DNA from: Pseudomonas sp. GL-B-19 | Lineage (GTDB): Bacteria; Pseudomonadota; Gammaproteobacteria; Pseudomonadales; Pseudomonadaceae | Length of the DNA stretch: 64,000 nucleotides | Direction of reading: 5' to 3' | NCBI RefSeq assembly: GCF_019956415.1 | Contig: NZ_JAHBDK010000027.1 | Coordinates: 18,834-82,833 of the forward strand | In this document: piece by piece, positions 36,295-46,332 of the stretch | Layout of the letters: every line of letters starts with the position of its first letter | Numbering within the stretch: the stretch's first letter is position 1 | Position numbers and translations under genes: made by a program | Notes under the pieces: model-generated | The model's database searches: none | Seen by the model: the letters and a program-made list of their open reading frames with translations, nothing else | What the model was told of the DNA's origin: nothing

Positions 36295-37695
36295 TTACTC
36301 GCCCGAGACGCTCGGTTCGCCGGCTGCGCGTTTACGCTTGGCGCCACCGCTGCGGCGACGTTTGCGTGGTGCGCCGGTGCCGTCTTCCTTGCCGCTGAGG
36401 TCGCGGATCATGTCGCGACGTTCGCTGTCATTGGCGTCCTGATAATCCGTCCACCATTCACCCAGGCCATCAGTCTGCTCACCGGCGCTTTCGCGCAGCA
36501 GCAAGAAGTCGTAACCGGCACGGAACCGTGGGTTGTCCAGCAACAGGTCGGCGCGCTTGCCGCTACGGCGTGGCAGGCGCTCCTGCATGTCCCAGATCTC
36601 GCGGATCGGCATGGTGAAGCGTTTCGGGATTGCGATGCGTTGGCACTGTTCGGCGATCAGTTCGTGAGCCGCTTCCTGCATGGCCGGAATCGGCGGCATG
36701 CCACGTTCTTGCAGGCGCAGTACACGAGCCGGCAGGGCAGGCCACAGCAGGGCGGCAAACAGGAACGCCGGGGTCACCGGTTTGTTCTGCTTGATCCGCA
36801 GGTCCGTGTTGATCAGTGCGTCGCTGATCAGAGTGTGGGTGTACGTCGGGTTGTATTCCAGCGCCTCGGCACTGGCCGGGAACAACGGATCGAACAGTTG
36901 CAGGTCGACCAGCATCTCGAAGGTGTCCGCGGCGTGGCCGGAGAGGAACAACTTGAGCACTTCTTCGAACAGACGGGCCGACGGGATCTCGCGCAGCATC
37001 GGTGCCAGTTCGCGAATCGGCAAGGCGCTGTGTTTTTCGATACCGAAATTCAGCTTGGCGGCAAAACGCACGGCCCGCAGCATCCGTACCGGGTCTTCCT
37101 GGTAGCGCTGTTTCGGGTCGCCGATCAGGCGGATCAGGTGATTGCGGATATCGTGTACGCCGTTGGCGTAGTCAAGAATGCGCTCGCTGACCGGGTCGTA
37201 GTACAGGGCGTTGATGGTGAAGTCGCGGCGTTGCGCGTCTTCTTCCAGTGTGCCGTAGACGTTATCGCGCAGGATGCGCCCGCTTTCATTACGGGAAGAC
37301 TGGTTGCTGTCTTCTTCCTCGTCGTTTTGCGGGTGATTGGCGCGGAAGGTTGCGACTTCGATGATTTCACGACCGAAGTGAATGTGCACCAGCTTGAATC
37401 GACGACCGATGATCCGCGCATTGCGGAATTCGGCACGCACCTGTTCAGGTGTGGCGCTGGTGGCGACGTCGAAATCCTTGGGCGTGATGCCGAGCAGCAT
37501 GTCACGCACACAGCCGCCGACCAGGTAAGCCTGGTAACCGGCGTTCTGCAGGCGTTCGACGATATTCACCGCGTAACGGCTGAATTGGGCCTTTTGCAGC
37601 GAGTGTTGGCCGCTGTTGAGCACTTCAGGCGTACTGCGAATGTGTTGCGTATGACGCTTGGGAGAACGGAATGACTGGAACAGCTTCTTCAGCAT
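36295..37695 (-). CDS. pcnB: Poly(A) polymerase PcnB
   Basis: Adds 3' poly(A) tails that speed RNA decay. 466 aa from ATG at 37695 (MLKKLFQSF); upstream ATGs in frame are less likely. Nucleotidyltransferase motif LVGGCVRDMLLG and the catalytic pair in KDFDVATSA (about 80-87), the RRDFTINAL and RFAAKLNF blocks, and a long basic C-terminal tail (RKRRRSGGAKRKRAAGE) for RNA binding. In operon with folK; the crcZ sRNA and cbrB lie upstream. Confidence 0.96.
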   Translation of the reverse strand: MLKKLFQSFRSPKRHTQHIRSTPEVLNSGQHSLQKAQFSRYAVNIVERLQNAGYQAYLVGGCVRDMLLGITPKDFDVATSATPEQVRAEFRNARIIGRRFKLVHIHFGREIIEVATFRANHPQNDEEEDSNQSSRNESGRILRDNVYGTLEEDAQRRDFTINALYYDPVSERILDYANGVHDIRNHLIRLIGDPKQRYQEDPVRMLRAVRFAAKLNFGIEKHSALPIRELAPMLREIPSARLFEEVLKLFLSGHAADTFEMLVDLQLFDPLFPASAEALEYNPTYTHTLISDALINTDLRIKQNKPVTPAFLFAALLWPALPARVLRLQERGMPPIPAMQEAAHELIAEQCQRIAIPKRFTMPIREIWDMQERLPRRSGKRADLLLDNPRFRAGYDFLLLRESAGEQTDGLGEWWTDYQDANDSERRDMIRDLSGKEDGTGAPRKRRRSGGAKRKRAAGEPSVSGE

Positions 37696-37835
37696 GGGAT
37701 GCACTGTTTGAAGGAATGTTCGGCCATAACAGAAGAATGACCGCATGATGGGCGGGGATTCTAGCATTTAGTCGAGGGATGGTGTAGGAAGCTGCGCAAG
37801 CGCTTGAAGGGGGATATCTGGCAGACGCGATCTGT

Positions 37836-38059
37836 GTAGCAGCTGACGAGCAGCGCGAGGCTGCGTTCGGCTGCGAAGCCGTCGTAAAACCTGTAGTTGC
37901 GGTGTGTCAGACTAATCTCGTTGCCCGTATTGCGACTGCTGCGCAGTCGGACGCAGCCTCGCGTTGCTCGACAGCTGCTGCGCAGTCGGACGCAGCCTCG
38001 CGTTGCTCGACAGCTGCTACGGGTCGGACGCTGCCTCGCGGGTTTGGCAATTGCTACGT
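37836..38059. repeat. REP cluster, GTAGCAGCTG type, with a 39-bp tandem duplication
   Basis: A third REP family. One arm (gtagcagctgacgagcagcg) starts at 37836. The opposite-strand arm (cgcagcctcgcgttgctcga) occurs twice in a tandem of 39 bp (37936-37974 and 37975-38013), and a third diverged copy starts at 38014 (cgctgcctcgcgggtttg). The small reading frame spanning it is a by-product of the repeat. Confidence 0.8.
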
Positions 38060-38068
38060 AAACGCCAG

Positions 38069-38440
38069 AAACTACAAGGGGAGCCGAAGCTCCCCAAGAA
38101 GTAGTTGCATGCTCTATTTTTATTATTGGTTTCGGGCTTTTTGTTTTTGTTAAGTGCCCTCGTCATGAAAATTTTCCTTCATGACCCTCCCAATCGGGAG
38201 TCAAGAGCAAACGGATTGCTTTGGTCGCTGTGCTGCAGTGATCTTGCGATCCAACCAGTTCAGGCACTGTCTTAGGACAGTTTTTTATTATTCTCGGCCT
38301 GGTCGTGGGGCGATCCCCCAAATACAACGCCTCTCCAAAAGAATCAGTTAGCTGCGCCTCTCGCCGTCTTGTTTTTATTGTGCGTGAGTCGATTCGTCTT
38401 ATTTTTATTATGTTATGCATTGCTTGTTATTGTTCTTGTA
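38069..38440 (-). ncRNA. crcZ: CrcZ, Hfq-sequestering small RNA
   Basis: Between cbrB and pcnB on the same strand, as crcZ in other pseudomonads. About 370 nt from the start predicted by the sigma-54 promoter to the terminator stem (ggggagc TTCG gctcccc, 38078-38095). The minus strand is studded with A-rich AANAANAA boxes, for example near 38135 (caataataaaaat), 38150 (aacaaaaacaaaaag), 38285 (aataataaaaaa), 38378 (aataaaaacaag), 38402 (aataaaaataag) and 38430 (aacaataacaag). These capture Hfq/Crc and relieve carbon catabolite repression. Driven by CbrA/CbrB. The exact ends are inferred. Confidence 0.88.
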
Positions 38441-38451
38441 CCAAACATATA

Positions 38452-38466
38452 GCAGGGTGCGTGCCA
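38452..38466 (-). promoter_or_regulatory. Sigma-54 promoter of crcZ
   Basis: On the minus strand TGGCAC-N5-CTGCT, with exactly 10 bases between the GG (-24) and GC (-12). The -24 box is perfect. Predicted start near 38440. Confidence 0.85.
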
Positions 38467-38525
38467 ACTTTTGCGAACCCCAGTAAAACAAGGGGTTAGG
38501 TCGGTCGGTGGGGTTTTTTCAGGCC

Positions 38526-38560
38526 CAAAAAAACCGGGGCTTCGTTACCGTAAGCCCCGG
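38526..38560 (-). terminator. Terminator of cbrB
   Basis: Stem ccggggctt/aagccccgg with a 9-nt loop, followed on the minus strand by eight T. It lies about 80 bp past the cbrB stop, after the CbrB site. Confidence 0.88.
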
Positions 38561-38564
38561 CTTC

Positions 38565-38590
38565 TGTTACGTGAAAAATTTGAGGTAACA
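38565..38590. promoter_or_regulatory. CbrB upstream activation site
   Basis: Perfect inverted repeat TGTTAC-N14-GTAACA, centred about 137 bp upstream of the predicted crcZ start. From memory this is the form of the CbrB operator in P. putida. A further TGTTAC half-site starts at 38610. It lies between the cbrB stop and the cbrB terminator. Confidence 0.7.
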
Positions 38591-38637
38591 GTTTTTTCAG
38601 AAAGTCATGTGTTACCCGCGCATCAGACAGGTGCCAT

Positions 38638-40074
38638 TCAGCTTTCGCTGGCGACCCCGGTTTTGCGCCGCGGGATGCCCAGGCGCTGACGACGCTCCCA
38701 CAGGCATTTGCGGCTGACCCCGAGTTTGCGGGCCAGTTCGGTTTCGGTCATGTGGTCCTGATGCTCGAGGACGAAGTGCTGGAAGTAGTCTTCCAGTGAC
38801 AGGTCTTCGGTCGGCTCATGGCTGGAGTTACCGCCATTGTTGCCCTGCTGTGGTGCCAGGCCGATGAACTCATCCTCTTCCAGGCCACTCAGTTCGATGT
38901 CGATACCCAGCAGCTCGGCCGAAATTTCCGGGCTCTCGCACAGAATGACCGCGCGCTCGACGGCGTTTTCCAGCTCGCGAACGTTACCGGGCCAGGTGTA
39001 ATGACGAATCGCCTGTTCGGCATCCGGGGCGAATTTCAGATCGGTGCGGTTGACCCGCGCACTCTGCCGCGCCAGGAAGGCATTGGCGATTTCGTTGACG
39101 TCCGCACCGCGCTCGCGCAAGGCCGGCAGCTTCAGGGCGATCACGTGGAGGCGGTAATACAAGTCTTCACGGAACTGGCCGATTTTTGCCAGGCTCTTGA
39201 GGTCCCGGTGAGTTGCGGCGATCAGGCGTACGTCGACCTTCTGCGATTGCACCGAGCCCACCCGGCGAATTTCGCCTTCCTGCAACACGCGCAGCAAGCG
39301 GGCCTGGGCTTCAAGGGGCAATTCGCCGATTTCATCGAGGAACAGGGTGCCGCCGTCTGCCGCTTCCACCAGACCGGCACGCCCGGCGCTGGCGCCCGTG
39401 AACGCGCCTTTTTCGTGACCGAACAGCTCGGACTCGATCAGGCTTTCCGGAATGGCCGCGCAGTTCACCGAAATCATCGGTGCCTTGGCGCGCTTGGACA
39501 GGTTATGCAGGGCACGCGCCACCAACTCTTTACCGGTACCGGATTCACCTTGAATCAGGACATTGGAATCGGTTGGCGCGACTTTGCGGATTTTACTGTA
39601 CAGGTCCTGCATCGGCGGGCACGAACCGATAATGCCGATTTCACCGTTGCTGTTATCGACGCCAGCTTTCGCGGCGCCATTGCCAGCTTTGCCAGCGGCT
39701 GGTTCGCCGTTGGCTGGCAGTGATTGCCGGTCGCGCAGGATGCGGGCGACGGCCTGGAGCATTTCATCGTGATCGAAAGGCTTGGCGATGTAATCCACCG
39801 CGCCCATCTTCATCGAGTCGACCGCCGAACGCAGGCTGGCGTAGCTGGTCATGATCAGCACCGGCGTGCCCTGGCCGAGTTTGATCAACTCGGTGCCCGG
39901 TGCGCCGGGTAGGCGCAGGTCACTGACGATCAGGTCGAACGTGGGAATAGTGAAGCGTTCTTGTGCTTCCTGCACTGAACCGGCTTCGCTGACCTGGTAC
40001 TGGTTACGTTCCAGCAGGCGGCGCAAGGCGGAGCGGATAATTGTTTCGTCTTCGACGATCAAAATGTGCGGCAT
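38638..40074 (-). CDS. cbrB: NtrC-family response regulator CbrB
   Basis: Sigma-54 activator controlling carbon/nitrogen use and crcZ. 478 aa. Receiver with phospho-acceptor Asp52 (IVSDLRLPG), AAA+ domain with GESGTGKE and a canonical GAFTGA loop, and a C-terminal Fis-type helix-turn-helix ([24 protein letters not shown]). A Gly/Asn-rich linker precedes the DNA-binding part. It follows cbrA by 22 bp, and its target crcZ is next door. Confidence 0.96.
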   Translation of the reverse strand: MPHILIVEDETIIRSALRRLLERNQYQVSEAGSVQEAQERFTIPTFDLIVSDLRLPGAPGTELIKLGQGTPVLIMTSYASLRSAVDSMKMGAVDYIAKPFDHDEMLQAVARILRDRQSLPANGEPAAGKAGNGAAKAGVDNSNGEIGIIGSCPPMQDLYSKIRKVAPTDSNVLIQGESGTGKELVARALHNLSKRAKAPMISVNCAAIPESLIESELFGHEKGAFTGASAGRAGLVEAADGGTLFLDEIGELPLEAQARLLRVLQEGEIRRVGSVQSQKVDVRLIAATHRDLKSLAKIGQFREDLYYRLHVIALKLPALRERGADVNEIANAFLARQSARVNRTDLKFAPDAEQAIRHYTWPGNVRELENAVERAVILCESPEISAELLGIDIELSGLEEDEFIGLAPQQGNNGGNSSHEPTEDLSLEDYFQHFVLEHQDHMTETELARKLGVSRKCLWERRQRLGIPRRKTGVASES

Positions 40075-40096
40075 TGATTCGATACTCTCGACGGTC

Positions 40097-43045
40097 TCAG
40101 TTCACAGCGGACGTCGCTTCGACATGACGCGGCAAGGTCACCCGGATACGGGTGCCGCGTTGGCTTTGAATATCAGCCGGGCTGTCGATGGTGATTTGTC
40201 CATAATGCTCTTCAACGATGGAATAGACCAGTGCAAGGCCCAGACCGGTGCCTTCGCCAGGATCCTTGGTGGTGAAGAAAGGTTCGAACAATCGGTCCAT
40301 GATGTTCTTCGGAATACCGCTGCCTTCGTCTTCCACGATCAAGTCGACCGTGTGTTCGCCGGCTTCGCTTTTAACCCGCACCGCGCTGCCGGGAGGCGAG
40401 GCGTCGCGGGCGTTTGAGAGCAGGTTGATCAGTACTTGGGCGAGTCGCTGTGGATCGCCTTCGACCCAGTGATCGGGGTCGCACAAATTATAGAACTGCA
40501 CTTCGAAATTGCGTCGGTTCAGCGCCAGCAAGCCGATGGCATCCTGAGCCACTTCGGCCAGACAGACGGGCTCGTCGCTTTGCTGGTGGCTGCCGGCGTG
40601 GGCGAAGCTCATCAGCGACTGGACGATGCGTGACACGCGCTTGGTCTGCTCCAGGATCTGTCCACTGATTTCCTTCAGCTCGCCATCGTCTTCGCGCTCT
40701 TCGCGCAGGTTTTGCGCCAGACAAGCAATGCCGGTGATCGGGTTGCCGATTTCATGGGCCACGCCCGCCGCGAGTCGACCGATGCTGGCCAGGCGCTCGG
40801 AGTGCACCAGTTTGTCTTCGAGCATCTGGGTTTCGGTCAGGTCTTCCACCAGCAACACCAAGCCGCTGTTGCCCGGTGCGAGCGGTTCATCGATCGCCGC
40901 TTTGTGCAGGTTCAGCCAGCGGGTCTGGCCATCAAGGGCCAGGTGCTGTTTGTGCAGATGTTCGTCTGGCAGGTTGATGAAGCCTTGCAGCAGTTCTTTC
41001 CATGGATCGGCAATCGTGCTCAGGCGCGAACCGACCACACGCTGCGCGGCAATCCCGGTCAGCTCCTCCATGGCTTTGTTCCACATGAGGATTTCCTGAT
41101 CCTTGGCCAGCGAGCAGACGCCCATTGGCAGTTCCTGCAGGGTCTGGCGGTGATAGCGGCGCAGGGCATCGAGTTCGGCGGCAAGGCCGGTCAGGCGCGA
41201 GTGGTAATCCTCAAGGCGACTTTCGATGAAGTGAATGTCTTCGGTGACATAGTTCTCGCCGCCCGCCTTATACGGCAGGAATGTTTCGACCATGTCCTGC
41301 GCCACACTCGGGCCCATCAGGCCGGACAGGTTGGCTTCGATGCGGTCGCGCAAGCGGCGCAAGGCATAAGGCCGGCGCTCGTCAAACGGCAGATAGAGAT
41401 CGCGCAGTGCCTGTTCGACTTCTTTCTGTGCCGCCTTGGCGCCCAAGGGTTTTGCCAGCTGCGTAGCGAATTCCTGAGGGGAAGCGGCGTGCAATTCGCG
41501 GCGTTGAGGGCGACGCACGTTGTCCACGGCGCAAGCTTCGGCGGCACTGGCTTCTTCCGGGCTGGCGTTAGTGAACAGCGAGATCAGGGTGAACATCAGC
41601 ACGTTGGCCGCCAGCGAGGCAATCGCCGCCATGTGCCAACTGGTGTCGTCCAGCACGTAGATCATGTTCAGCAGCGGGATGTAGAAACCCTGAAGATTGC
41701 TCACCAGCGGCAACAACATCGTTACCAGCCATACCAGAATCCCTGCCAGCAAACCGGCGATGAAGCCACGGCGGTTCGCGGTCGGCCAATACAGAACCGA
41801 GAGCACGCCCGGCAGGAACTGCAACGTGGCGACAAACGCGACGATGCCGAGGTTCGCCAGATCCTGATCTGTACCCAGCAGCAGGTAGAAGCCGTAGCCG
41901 GCCATGATGATCGCAACGATCAGCGCCCGACGGGTCCACTTCAGCCAACGGTAGATGTTGCCTTCGGCCGGCGGCTGATAGAGCGGCAACACCAGATGGT
42001 TCAGTGCCATCCCGGACAGCGCCAGGGTAGTGACGATGATCAGACCGCTTGCCGCCGACAAACCTCCGACATACGCCAGCAGCGCCAAGGCCTTGCTGTT
42101 GGCGGCAATGCCGATGCCCAGCGTGAAGTATTCGGGATTGGTGGTGGCGCCGAGTTTCAGGCCAGCCCAGAGAATCAGCGGCACTGCCAGGCTCATCAGC
42201 AGCAGGAACAGGGGCAGGCCCCAGCTGGCACTGACCAGCGAGCGGGGGTTGAGGTTTTCGGTAAAGGTCATGTGATACATGTGCGGCATCACAATCGCAG
42301 AAGCGAAGAACACCAGCAGCAACGTCCGCCACGGCCCTTCTTGCAGCGGCGTGTGCAGGGCGGCGAGGGCGGTCTGGTTTTGCAGAAGCCACAGTTCCAG
42401 CTGTTGCGGGCCGTCGAACACGCCGTACAACGCATACAGGCCGACACCGCCGATGGCGATCAACTTGATCACCGACTCGAAGGCAATGGCGAACACCAGG
42501 CCTTCATGTTTCTCGCGGGTCGCGATGTGGCGCGAGCCAAAGAAGATGGTGAACAGGGTAATCAGTGCGCAAAAGCTCAGGGCGACCCGATGCTGCACCG
42601 GTTCACGGGTGAGAATGCTGATGGAGTCGGCGACCGCTTGAATCTGCAAGGCCAGCAGCGGCAACACGCCGACCAGCATGAAGACCGTGGTCAGCGCGCC
42701 AGCCCATGTACTGCGAAAGCGGAACGCGAACAAGTCGGCCAGCGACGACAGCTGATAGGTGCGGGTAATTTTCAGAATCGGGTACAGCAGCACCGGCGCC
42801 AGCAAAAATGCGCCTGAGACCCCGAGGTAGCTGGATAAAAAACCGTAGCCGTACTGATAGGCCAGGCCCACTGTGCCGTAAAACGCCCAGGCACTGGCGT
42901 AAACGCCCAATGAAAGGGTGTAGGTCAACGGGTGGCGAATGATCGCCCGGGGGATCATGCCCCGTTCACTGACCCAGGCCACGCCGAACAGCACCGCCAG
43001 GTACGCGGCGCTGATCAGGATCATCTGGGTCAGGCTAAAGCTCAT
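40097..43045 (-). CDS. cbrA: Transporter-linked sensor kinase CbrA
   Basis: 982 aa from ATG at 43045 (MSFSLTQM); an ATG 6 bp earlier is in frame. Residues 1 to about 500 form a sodium/solute symporter (SLC5) domain with about 13 transmembrane helices. A short STAC-type linker, a PAS domain (about 625-730), the DHp motif [14 protein letters not shown] and an ATPase domain with DEGSGIP and GTGLGLALV follow. Histidine uptake and sensing is known for the family. Its start overlaps the end of the small cbrX gene. Confidence 0.96.
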   Translation of the reverse strand: MSFSLTQMILISAAYLAVLFGVAWVSERGMIPRAIIRHPLTYTLSLGVYASAWAFYGTVGLAYQYGYGFLSSYLGVSGAFLLAPVLLYPILKITRTYQLSSLADLFAFRFRSTWAGALTTVFMLVGVLPLLALQIQAVADSISILTREPVQHRVALSFCALITLFTIFFGSRHIATREKHEGLVFAIAFESVIKLIAIGGVGLYALYGVFDGPQQLELWLLQNQTALAALHTPLQEGPWRTLLLVFFASAIVMPHMYHMTFTENLNPRSLVSASWGLPLFLLLMSLAVPLILWAGLKLGATTNPEYFTLGIGIAANSKALALLAYVGGLSAASGLIIVTTLALSGMALNHLVLPLYQPPAEGNIYRWLKWTRRALIVAIIMAGYGFYLLLGTDQDLANLGIVAFVATLQFLPGVLSVLYWPTANRRGFIAGLLAGILVWLVTMLLPLVSNLQGFYIPLLNMIYVLDDTSWHMAAIASLAANVLMFTLISLFTNASPEEASAAEACAVDNVRRPQRRELHAASPQEFATQLAKPLGAKAAQKEVEQALRDLYLPFDERRPYALRRLRDRIEANLSGLMGPSVAQDMVETFLPYKAGGENYVTEDIHFIESRLEDYHSRLTGLAAELDALRRYHRQTLQELPMGVCSLAKDQEILMWNKAMEELTGIAAQRVVGSRLSTIADPWKELLQGFINLPDEHLHKQHLALDGQTRWLNLHKAAIDEPLAPGNSGLVLLVEDLTETQMLEDKLVHSERLASIGRLAAGVAHEIGNPITGIACLAQNLREEREDDGELKEISGQILEQTKRVSRIVQSLMSFAHAGSHQQSDEPVCLAEVAQDAIGLLALNRRNFEVQFYNLCDPDHWVEGDPQRLAQVLINLLSNARDASPPGSAVRVKSEAGEHTVDLIVEDEGSGIPKNIMDRLFEPFFTTKDPGEGTGLGLALVYSIVEEHYGQITIDSPADIQSQRGTRIRVTLPRHVEATSAVN

Positions 43046-43211
43046 CGGCATCTTTTTGACTCTGCAGGATGAAGGTCACGACGATCAGAATCAGCCAGAG
43101 CAGATAAGGGCGATACCAGGCGCCAGTGGCGTCGATCCACCAATCCATGATGGCCGGGGAGAACAGGTAAATCCCCACTACCAGGAGCAGGACCAAGCGA
43201 TAGATGTACAT
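43035..43211 (-). CDS. cbrX: CbrX small hydrophobic protein
   Basis: 58 aa, ATG at 43211, stop TAG at 43035, overlapping the start of cbrA by 11 bp. Two predicted transmembrane helices (YRLVLLLVVGIYLFSPAIM and YLLWLILIVVTFIL) joined by DWWIDATGAWYRP, ending SQKDADEL. It matches the position and character of cbrX, the short gene translationally coupled to cbrA in P. putida; a role in CbrA production is known there from memory. It is short and easily missed. Confidence 0.85.
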   Translation of the reverse strand: MYIYRLVLLLVVGIYLFSPAIMDWWIDATGAWYRPYLLWLILIVVTFILQSQKDADEL

Positions 43212-43288
43212 CCCGGCCTCTCTTTTTTATGCGCGTGCCCGAAAACGTGCGGCGATGGTAACGGATGGGCGCGCCACTGCAAGTGCGA

Positions 43289-44185
43289 TCACTGCAGTTG
43301 TGCCTCGGGCAGGTTCAGTGTGCGCGGGATCAGCGCCGCATCCCAGTGGGCAATGCCCCAGTTCAACACTTCCCGTGGGCTGGCGTAAGCCAGTTCGGTA
43401 GCGGGGTTTTGCCCGAGTGCGCGCAATGCGCGCAGCAATAAAGGTGTCGCCTGGTCTTCGGTCAACGGCGGCGAGCGGTAGGATTTGCCGAGTTTGTTGC
43501 CATCGGGCTGGGTAATCAGCGGGATGTGCAGATAACGCGGTTGGCGCAGGCCGAGCAGTTCTTGCAGATAGAGCTGGCGCGGCGTGGAATCCAGCAGGTC
43601 GGCGCCACGCACGATGTCGGTGATGCCTTGCCAGGCATCGTCCAACACGACGGCCAGTTGATAAGCGTAGAGCCCGTCGCGACGGCGAATCACAAAATCG
43701 CCCACCTCGCGACCCAGATGCTGGCGAAATTCACCTTGCACGCGGTCGATGAAGTGGTATTCCAGTTCGGGCACGCGCAAGCGAATCGCTGCGTTTTCTG
43801 TGCCGTGGCCGGCGTTGCGGCACAGCCCCGGATAAATGCCGTGATAGGGTTCCAATTGTTTGCGCGAGCAGGTGCAGGCGTAAGCCAGGCCATGATTGAA
43901 CAGGCGATTGAGCACTTCAGCGTAAGCCTCGTGCCGGTCGCTCTGACGGACCATTTCGCCGTCCCACTCAAAACCGTAGCTTTCAAGTGCCTTGAGAATC
44001 GCTGTCTGAGCGCCGGGTTCTTCCCGTGGCGGGTCGAGGTCTTCCATGCGCATCAGCCAACGGCCACCCACCGCGCGGGCGTCGAGGTACGAGGCCAGTG
44101 CGGCGACCAGCGAACCGAAATGCAGGTGTCCACTGGGCGTGGGGGCGAAACGCCCGATGTAGGGAGTGGAAGTCGTGGCGGTCAT
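43289..44185 (-). CDS. gluQ: Glutamyl-Q tRNA(Asp) synthetase GluQRS
   Basis: Attaches Glu to queuosine in tRNA-Asp. 298 aa, lacking the anticodon-binding domain of GltX, as expected. HIGH-like motif APTPSGHLHFGSL (about 14-26), zinc ligands CTCSRK and YHGIYPGLC, and the KMSKS-like KLGKSYRSPP. Order gluQ, dksA is conserved in Pseudomonas. Confidence 0.94.
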   Translation of the reverse strand: MTATTSTPYIGRFAPTPSGHLHFGSLVAALASYLDARAVGGRWLMRMEDLDPPREEPGAQTAILKALESYGFEWDGEMVRQSDRHEAYAEVLNRLFNHGLAYACTCSRKQLEPYHGIYPGLCRNAGHGTENAAIRLRVPELEYHFIDRVQGEFRQHLGREVGDFVIRRRDGLYAYQLAVVLDDAWQGITDIVRGADLLDSTPRQLYLQELLGLRQPRYLHIPLITQPDGNKLGKSYRSPPLTEDQATPLLLRALRALGQNPATELAYASPREVLNWGIAHWDAALIPRTLNLPEAQLQ

Positions 44186-44221
44186 GGACGAATGTTACAT
44201 CTCTGGTCGTGCGCGAGTCCC

Positions 44222-44312
44222 TGTGGGAGTGAGCCTGCTCGCGATAGCGGTTTCACATACAACACATTCGTTGACTGACTCACCGCTTTCGCGAGCAGGC
44301 TCGCTCCCACAG
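44222..44312. repeat. REPIN, GTGGGAGCGAGC type
   Basis: Arms tgtgggagtgagcctgctcg (one change) and tttcgcgagcaggctcgctc, inverted, between gluQ and dksA. Confidence 0.9.
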
Positions 44313-44333
44313 GGGGCACTGAAGCAAATTTCA

Positions 44334-44364
44334 GAAACAAAAACGGAGCGTTCGCACGCTCCGT
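44334..44364 (-). terminator. Terminator of dksA
   Basis: Stem acggagcg/cgctccgt with a 6-nt loop, followed on the minus strand by a T-rich tail (tttttgtttc). 19 bp past the dksA stop. Confidence 0.87.
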
Positions 44365-44382
44365 TCTTCGTTCAAGTCGATA

Positions 44383-44826
44383 TTACTTGCCGACTTGTTT
44401 TTCCTTGATTTCCGCCAGGGTCTTGCAGTCAACGCACATGTCGGCGGTAGGGCGGGCTTCCAGTCGCTTGACGCCGATTTCGACGCCGCAGGACTCGCAC
44501 CAGCCATATTCTTCGTCTTCAATCAGTTGCAGCGTCTTGTCGATCTTCTTGATCAGCTTGCGCTCGCGGTCGCGGGCACGCAGCTCGAGGCTGAACTCTT
44601 CTTCCTGGCTGGCACGGTCTGCCGGGTCCGGGAAGTTGGCCGCTTCGTCTTTCATGTGATCAACAGTACGGTCGACTTCCTGCATCAAGTCCTGTTTCCA
44701 CTTGTTCAGGATCTTGGTGAAGTGCGCGCGCATGGGCTTGCCCATGTATTCCTCGCCCTTCACTTCTTTGTAGGGTTCGAAGCCGCTGATTGTCGTGCTT
44801 TGCTGTTGCTTTGCTTGGGTGGGCAT
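44383..44826 (-). CDS. dksA: RNA polymerase-binding transcription factor DksA
   Basis: 147 aa. N-terminal segment, coiled coil (about 35-105) with the Asp pair in NFPDPADRAS at the tip, and the four-cysteine zinc finger CESCG ... CVDC intact. Works with ppGpp on stable-RNA promoters such as the tRNA and rrn promoters in this window. Divergent from the aminotransferase gene. Confidence 0.97.
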   Translation of the reverse strand: MPTQAKQQQSTTISGFEPYKEVKGEEYMGKPMRAHFTKILNKWKQDLMQEVDRTVDHMKDEAANFPDPADRASQEEEFSLELRARDRERKLIKKIDKTLQLIEDEEYGWCESCGVEIGVKRLEARPTADMCVDCKTLAEIKEKQVGK

Positions 44827-45159
44827 GAAATGGACCGCCTCTACTCTTGTAATCCATCTGCGCAGGATTGCTCCATCACCGACACCTGCCGGCCCTGCGG
44901 CTGCAAGCGGGCGAACTTACCAGATCAAATCGGGGCGCGCTACTCCCGGATGTTGAAGTAGTGGCTCGGGGCCCTTGCAAATCATTGCAAAGCCTTGTCT
45001 GGTGGTGTTGGAGACCTGGTCAAATATTGATTTTAGTCAAACTTGGGATACTCGTTTGAGTCGTTTATGGTCAGGTGCTAAGGCGTCTGACCGCTTTAAG
45101 CTCTCGCTCGTTCCTGCGCTTGGGTAGAATTGATTCTTTTCTCTGTTGAAGGAAGGCTA
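44827..45159. other. Divergent control region dksA / aminotransferase
   Basis: 333 bp with no gene. A TAGAAT box at 45125-45130 could be the -10 of the aminotransferase gene, without a good -35. The region around 45020-45040 is AT-rich. No repeat element seen. Confidence 0.55.
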
Positions 45160-46332
45160 ATGGCTCAGTCCTACAGTGCCCGCAGTCGTGCAATCGAACC
45201 TTTCCACGTCATGGCGTTGCTGGCGCGGGCCAATGAACTGCAAGCCGCTGGCCATGACGTGATTCACCTGGAAATCGGCGAGCCGGACTTCACCACCGCC
45301 GAGCCGATCATTCAGGCAGGCCAGGCCGCTTTGACGGCAGGTAAGACCCGTTACACCGCCGCGCGGGGCATTCCCGAGTTGCGAGAGGCCATTTCCAATT
45401 TTTATCAGCAGCGTTATGGGTTGAACATTGACCCCAAACGAATCCTCATCACCCCCGGCGGTTCGGGCGCCTTGTTGCTGGCCAGCGCCTTGCTGGTGGA
45501 CCCGGGCAAGCACTGGCTGTTGGCGGATCCGGGCTATCCCTGCAACCGGCACTTTCTGCGATTGGTGGAGGGTGCGGCGCAGCTTGTTCCTGTAGGCCCG
45601 GAGGTGCGTTATCAGCTAACCCCTGATCTGGTCGCGCGTCACTGGGATCACGACAGCGTAGGCGCGTTAGTGGCTTCCCCTGCCAATCCGACCGGGACGA
45701 TCCTTACTCGCGACGAGCTGGCGGGGTTGTCTGCGGCGATCAAGCTGCGACACGGCCATCTGGTGGTGGATGAGATCTATCACGGCCTGACATACGGCAC
45801 CGATGCCGCCAGCGTGCTGGAAGTCGATGACAACGCATTTGTGCTGAACAGTTTTTCCAAGTATTTCGGCATGACCGGCTGGCGTCTCGGTTGGCTGGTT
45901 GCGCCGGAGGCAGCCGTGGGTGAGTTGGAAAAGCTCGCGCAAAACCTCTACATCAGCGCGCCGAGCATGGCCCAATACGCCGCATTGGCCTGCTTTGAGC
46001 CGGCAACCATCAGCATTCTCGAAGAGCGTCGCGCCGAATTTGGTCGTCGTCGCGATTTCCTGCTGCCTGCCTTGCGTGAATTGGGTTTTGGCATTGCCGT
46101 GGAGCCGGAAGGCGCGTTCTATTTGTATGCGGATATCAGCAAGTTCGGCGGTGATGCCTTCGCGTTCTGCCGGCACTTCCTCGAAACCGAACATGTGGCA
46201 ATTACCCCGGGACTGGATTTCGGGCGCTTTCACGCTGGGCACCACGTGCGTTTTGCCTACACCCAAAGCCTGCCGCGCTTGCAGGAAGCGGTCGAGCGGA
46301 TCGCTCGCGGTTTGAAGAGCTGGCAAGGCTGA
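45160..46332 (+). CDS. PLP-dependent aminotransferase, class I/II fold
   Basis: 390 aa from the ATG at 45160 with GAAGGAAGG upstream. Fold type I motifs: EIGEPDF near the N terminus, the NPTGT substrate loop (ASPANPTGT), DEIYHGLTY (PLP ring Asp), and the Schiff-base Lys in [15 protein letters not shown] (Lys about 239). Substrate unknown; resembles AspC/AlaA-like enzymes. It shares its last base with the sfsA start (TGATG), so both are likely one operon. Confidence 0.88.
   Translation: MAQSYSARSRAIEPFHVMALLARANELQAAGHDVIHLEIGEPDFTTAEPIIQAGQAALTAGKTRYTAARGIPELREAISNFYQQRYGLNIDPKRILITPGGSGALLLASALLVDPGKHWLLADPGYPCNRHFLRLVEGAAQLVPVGPEVRYQLTPDLVARHWDHDSVGALVASPANPTGTILTRDELAGLSAAIKLRHGHLVVDEIYHGLTYGTDAASVLEVDDNAFVLNSFSKYFGMTGWRLGWLVAPEAAVGELEKLAQNLYISAPSMAQYAALACFEPATISILEERRAEFGRRRDFLLPALRELGFGIAVEPEGAFYLYADISKFGGDAFAFCRHFLETEHVAITPGLDFGRFHAGHHVRFAYTQSLPRLQEAVERIARGLKSWQG

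Noticed and set aside
37902..38153. Small frame encoding 13-residue repeats (AAQSDAASRCSTA)
   Set aside because: It is only the translation of the tandem REP arm and the start of the crcZ region, not a protein gene.
38163..38499. Short open frames on both strands inside the crcZ interval
   Set aside because: They lie in AT-rich DNA fully explained by the sRNA and its promoter, with no ribosome sites.
40712..42817. 701-aa open frame on the plus strand opposite cbrA
   Set aside because: It mirrors cbrA in a GC-rich gene, is full of Gln/Arg/His of antisense type and has no recognisable domain or ribosome site.
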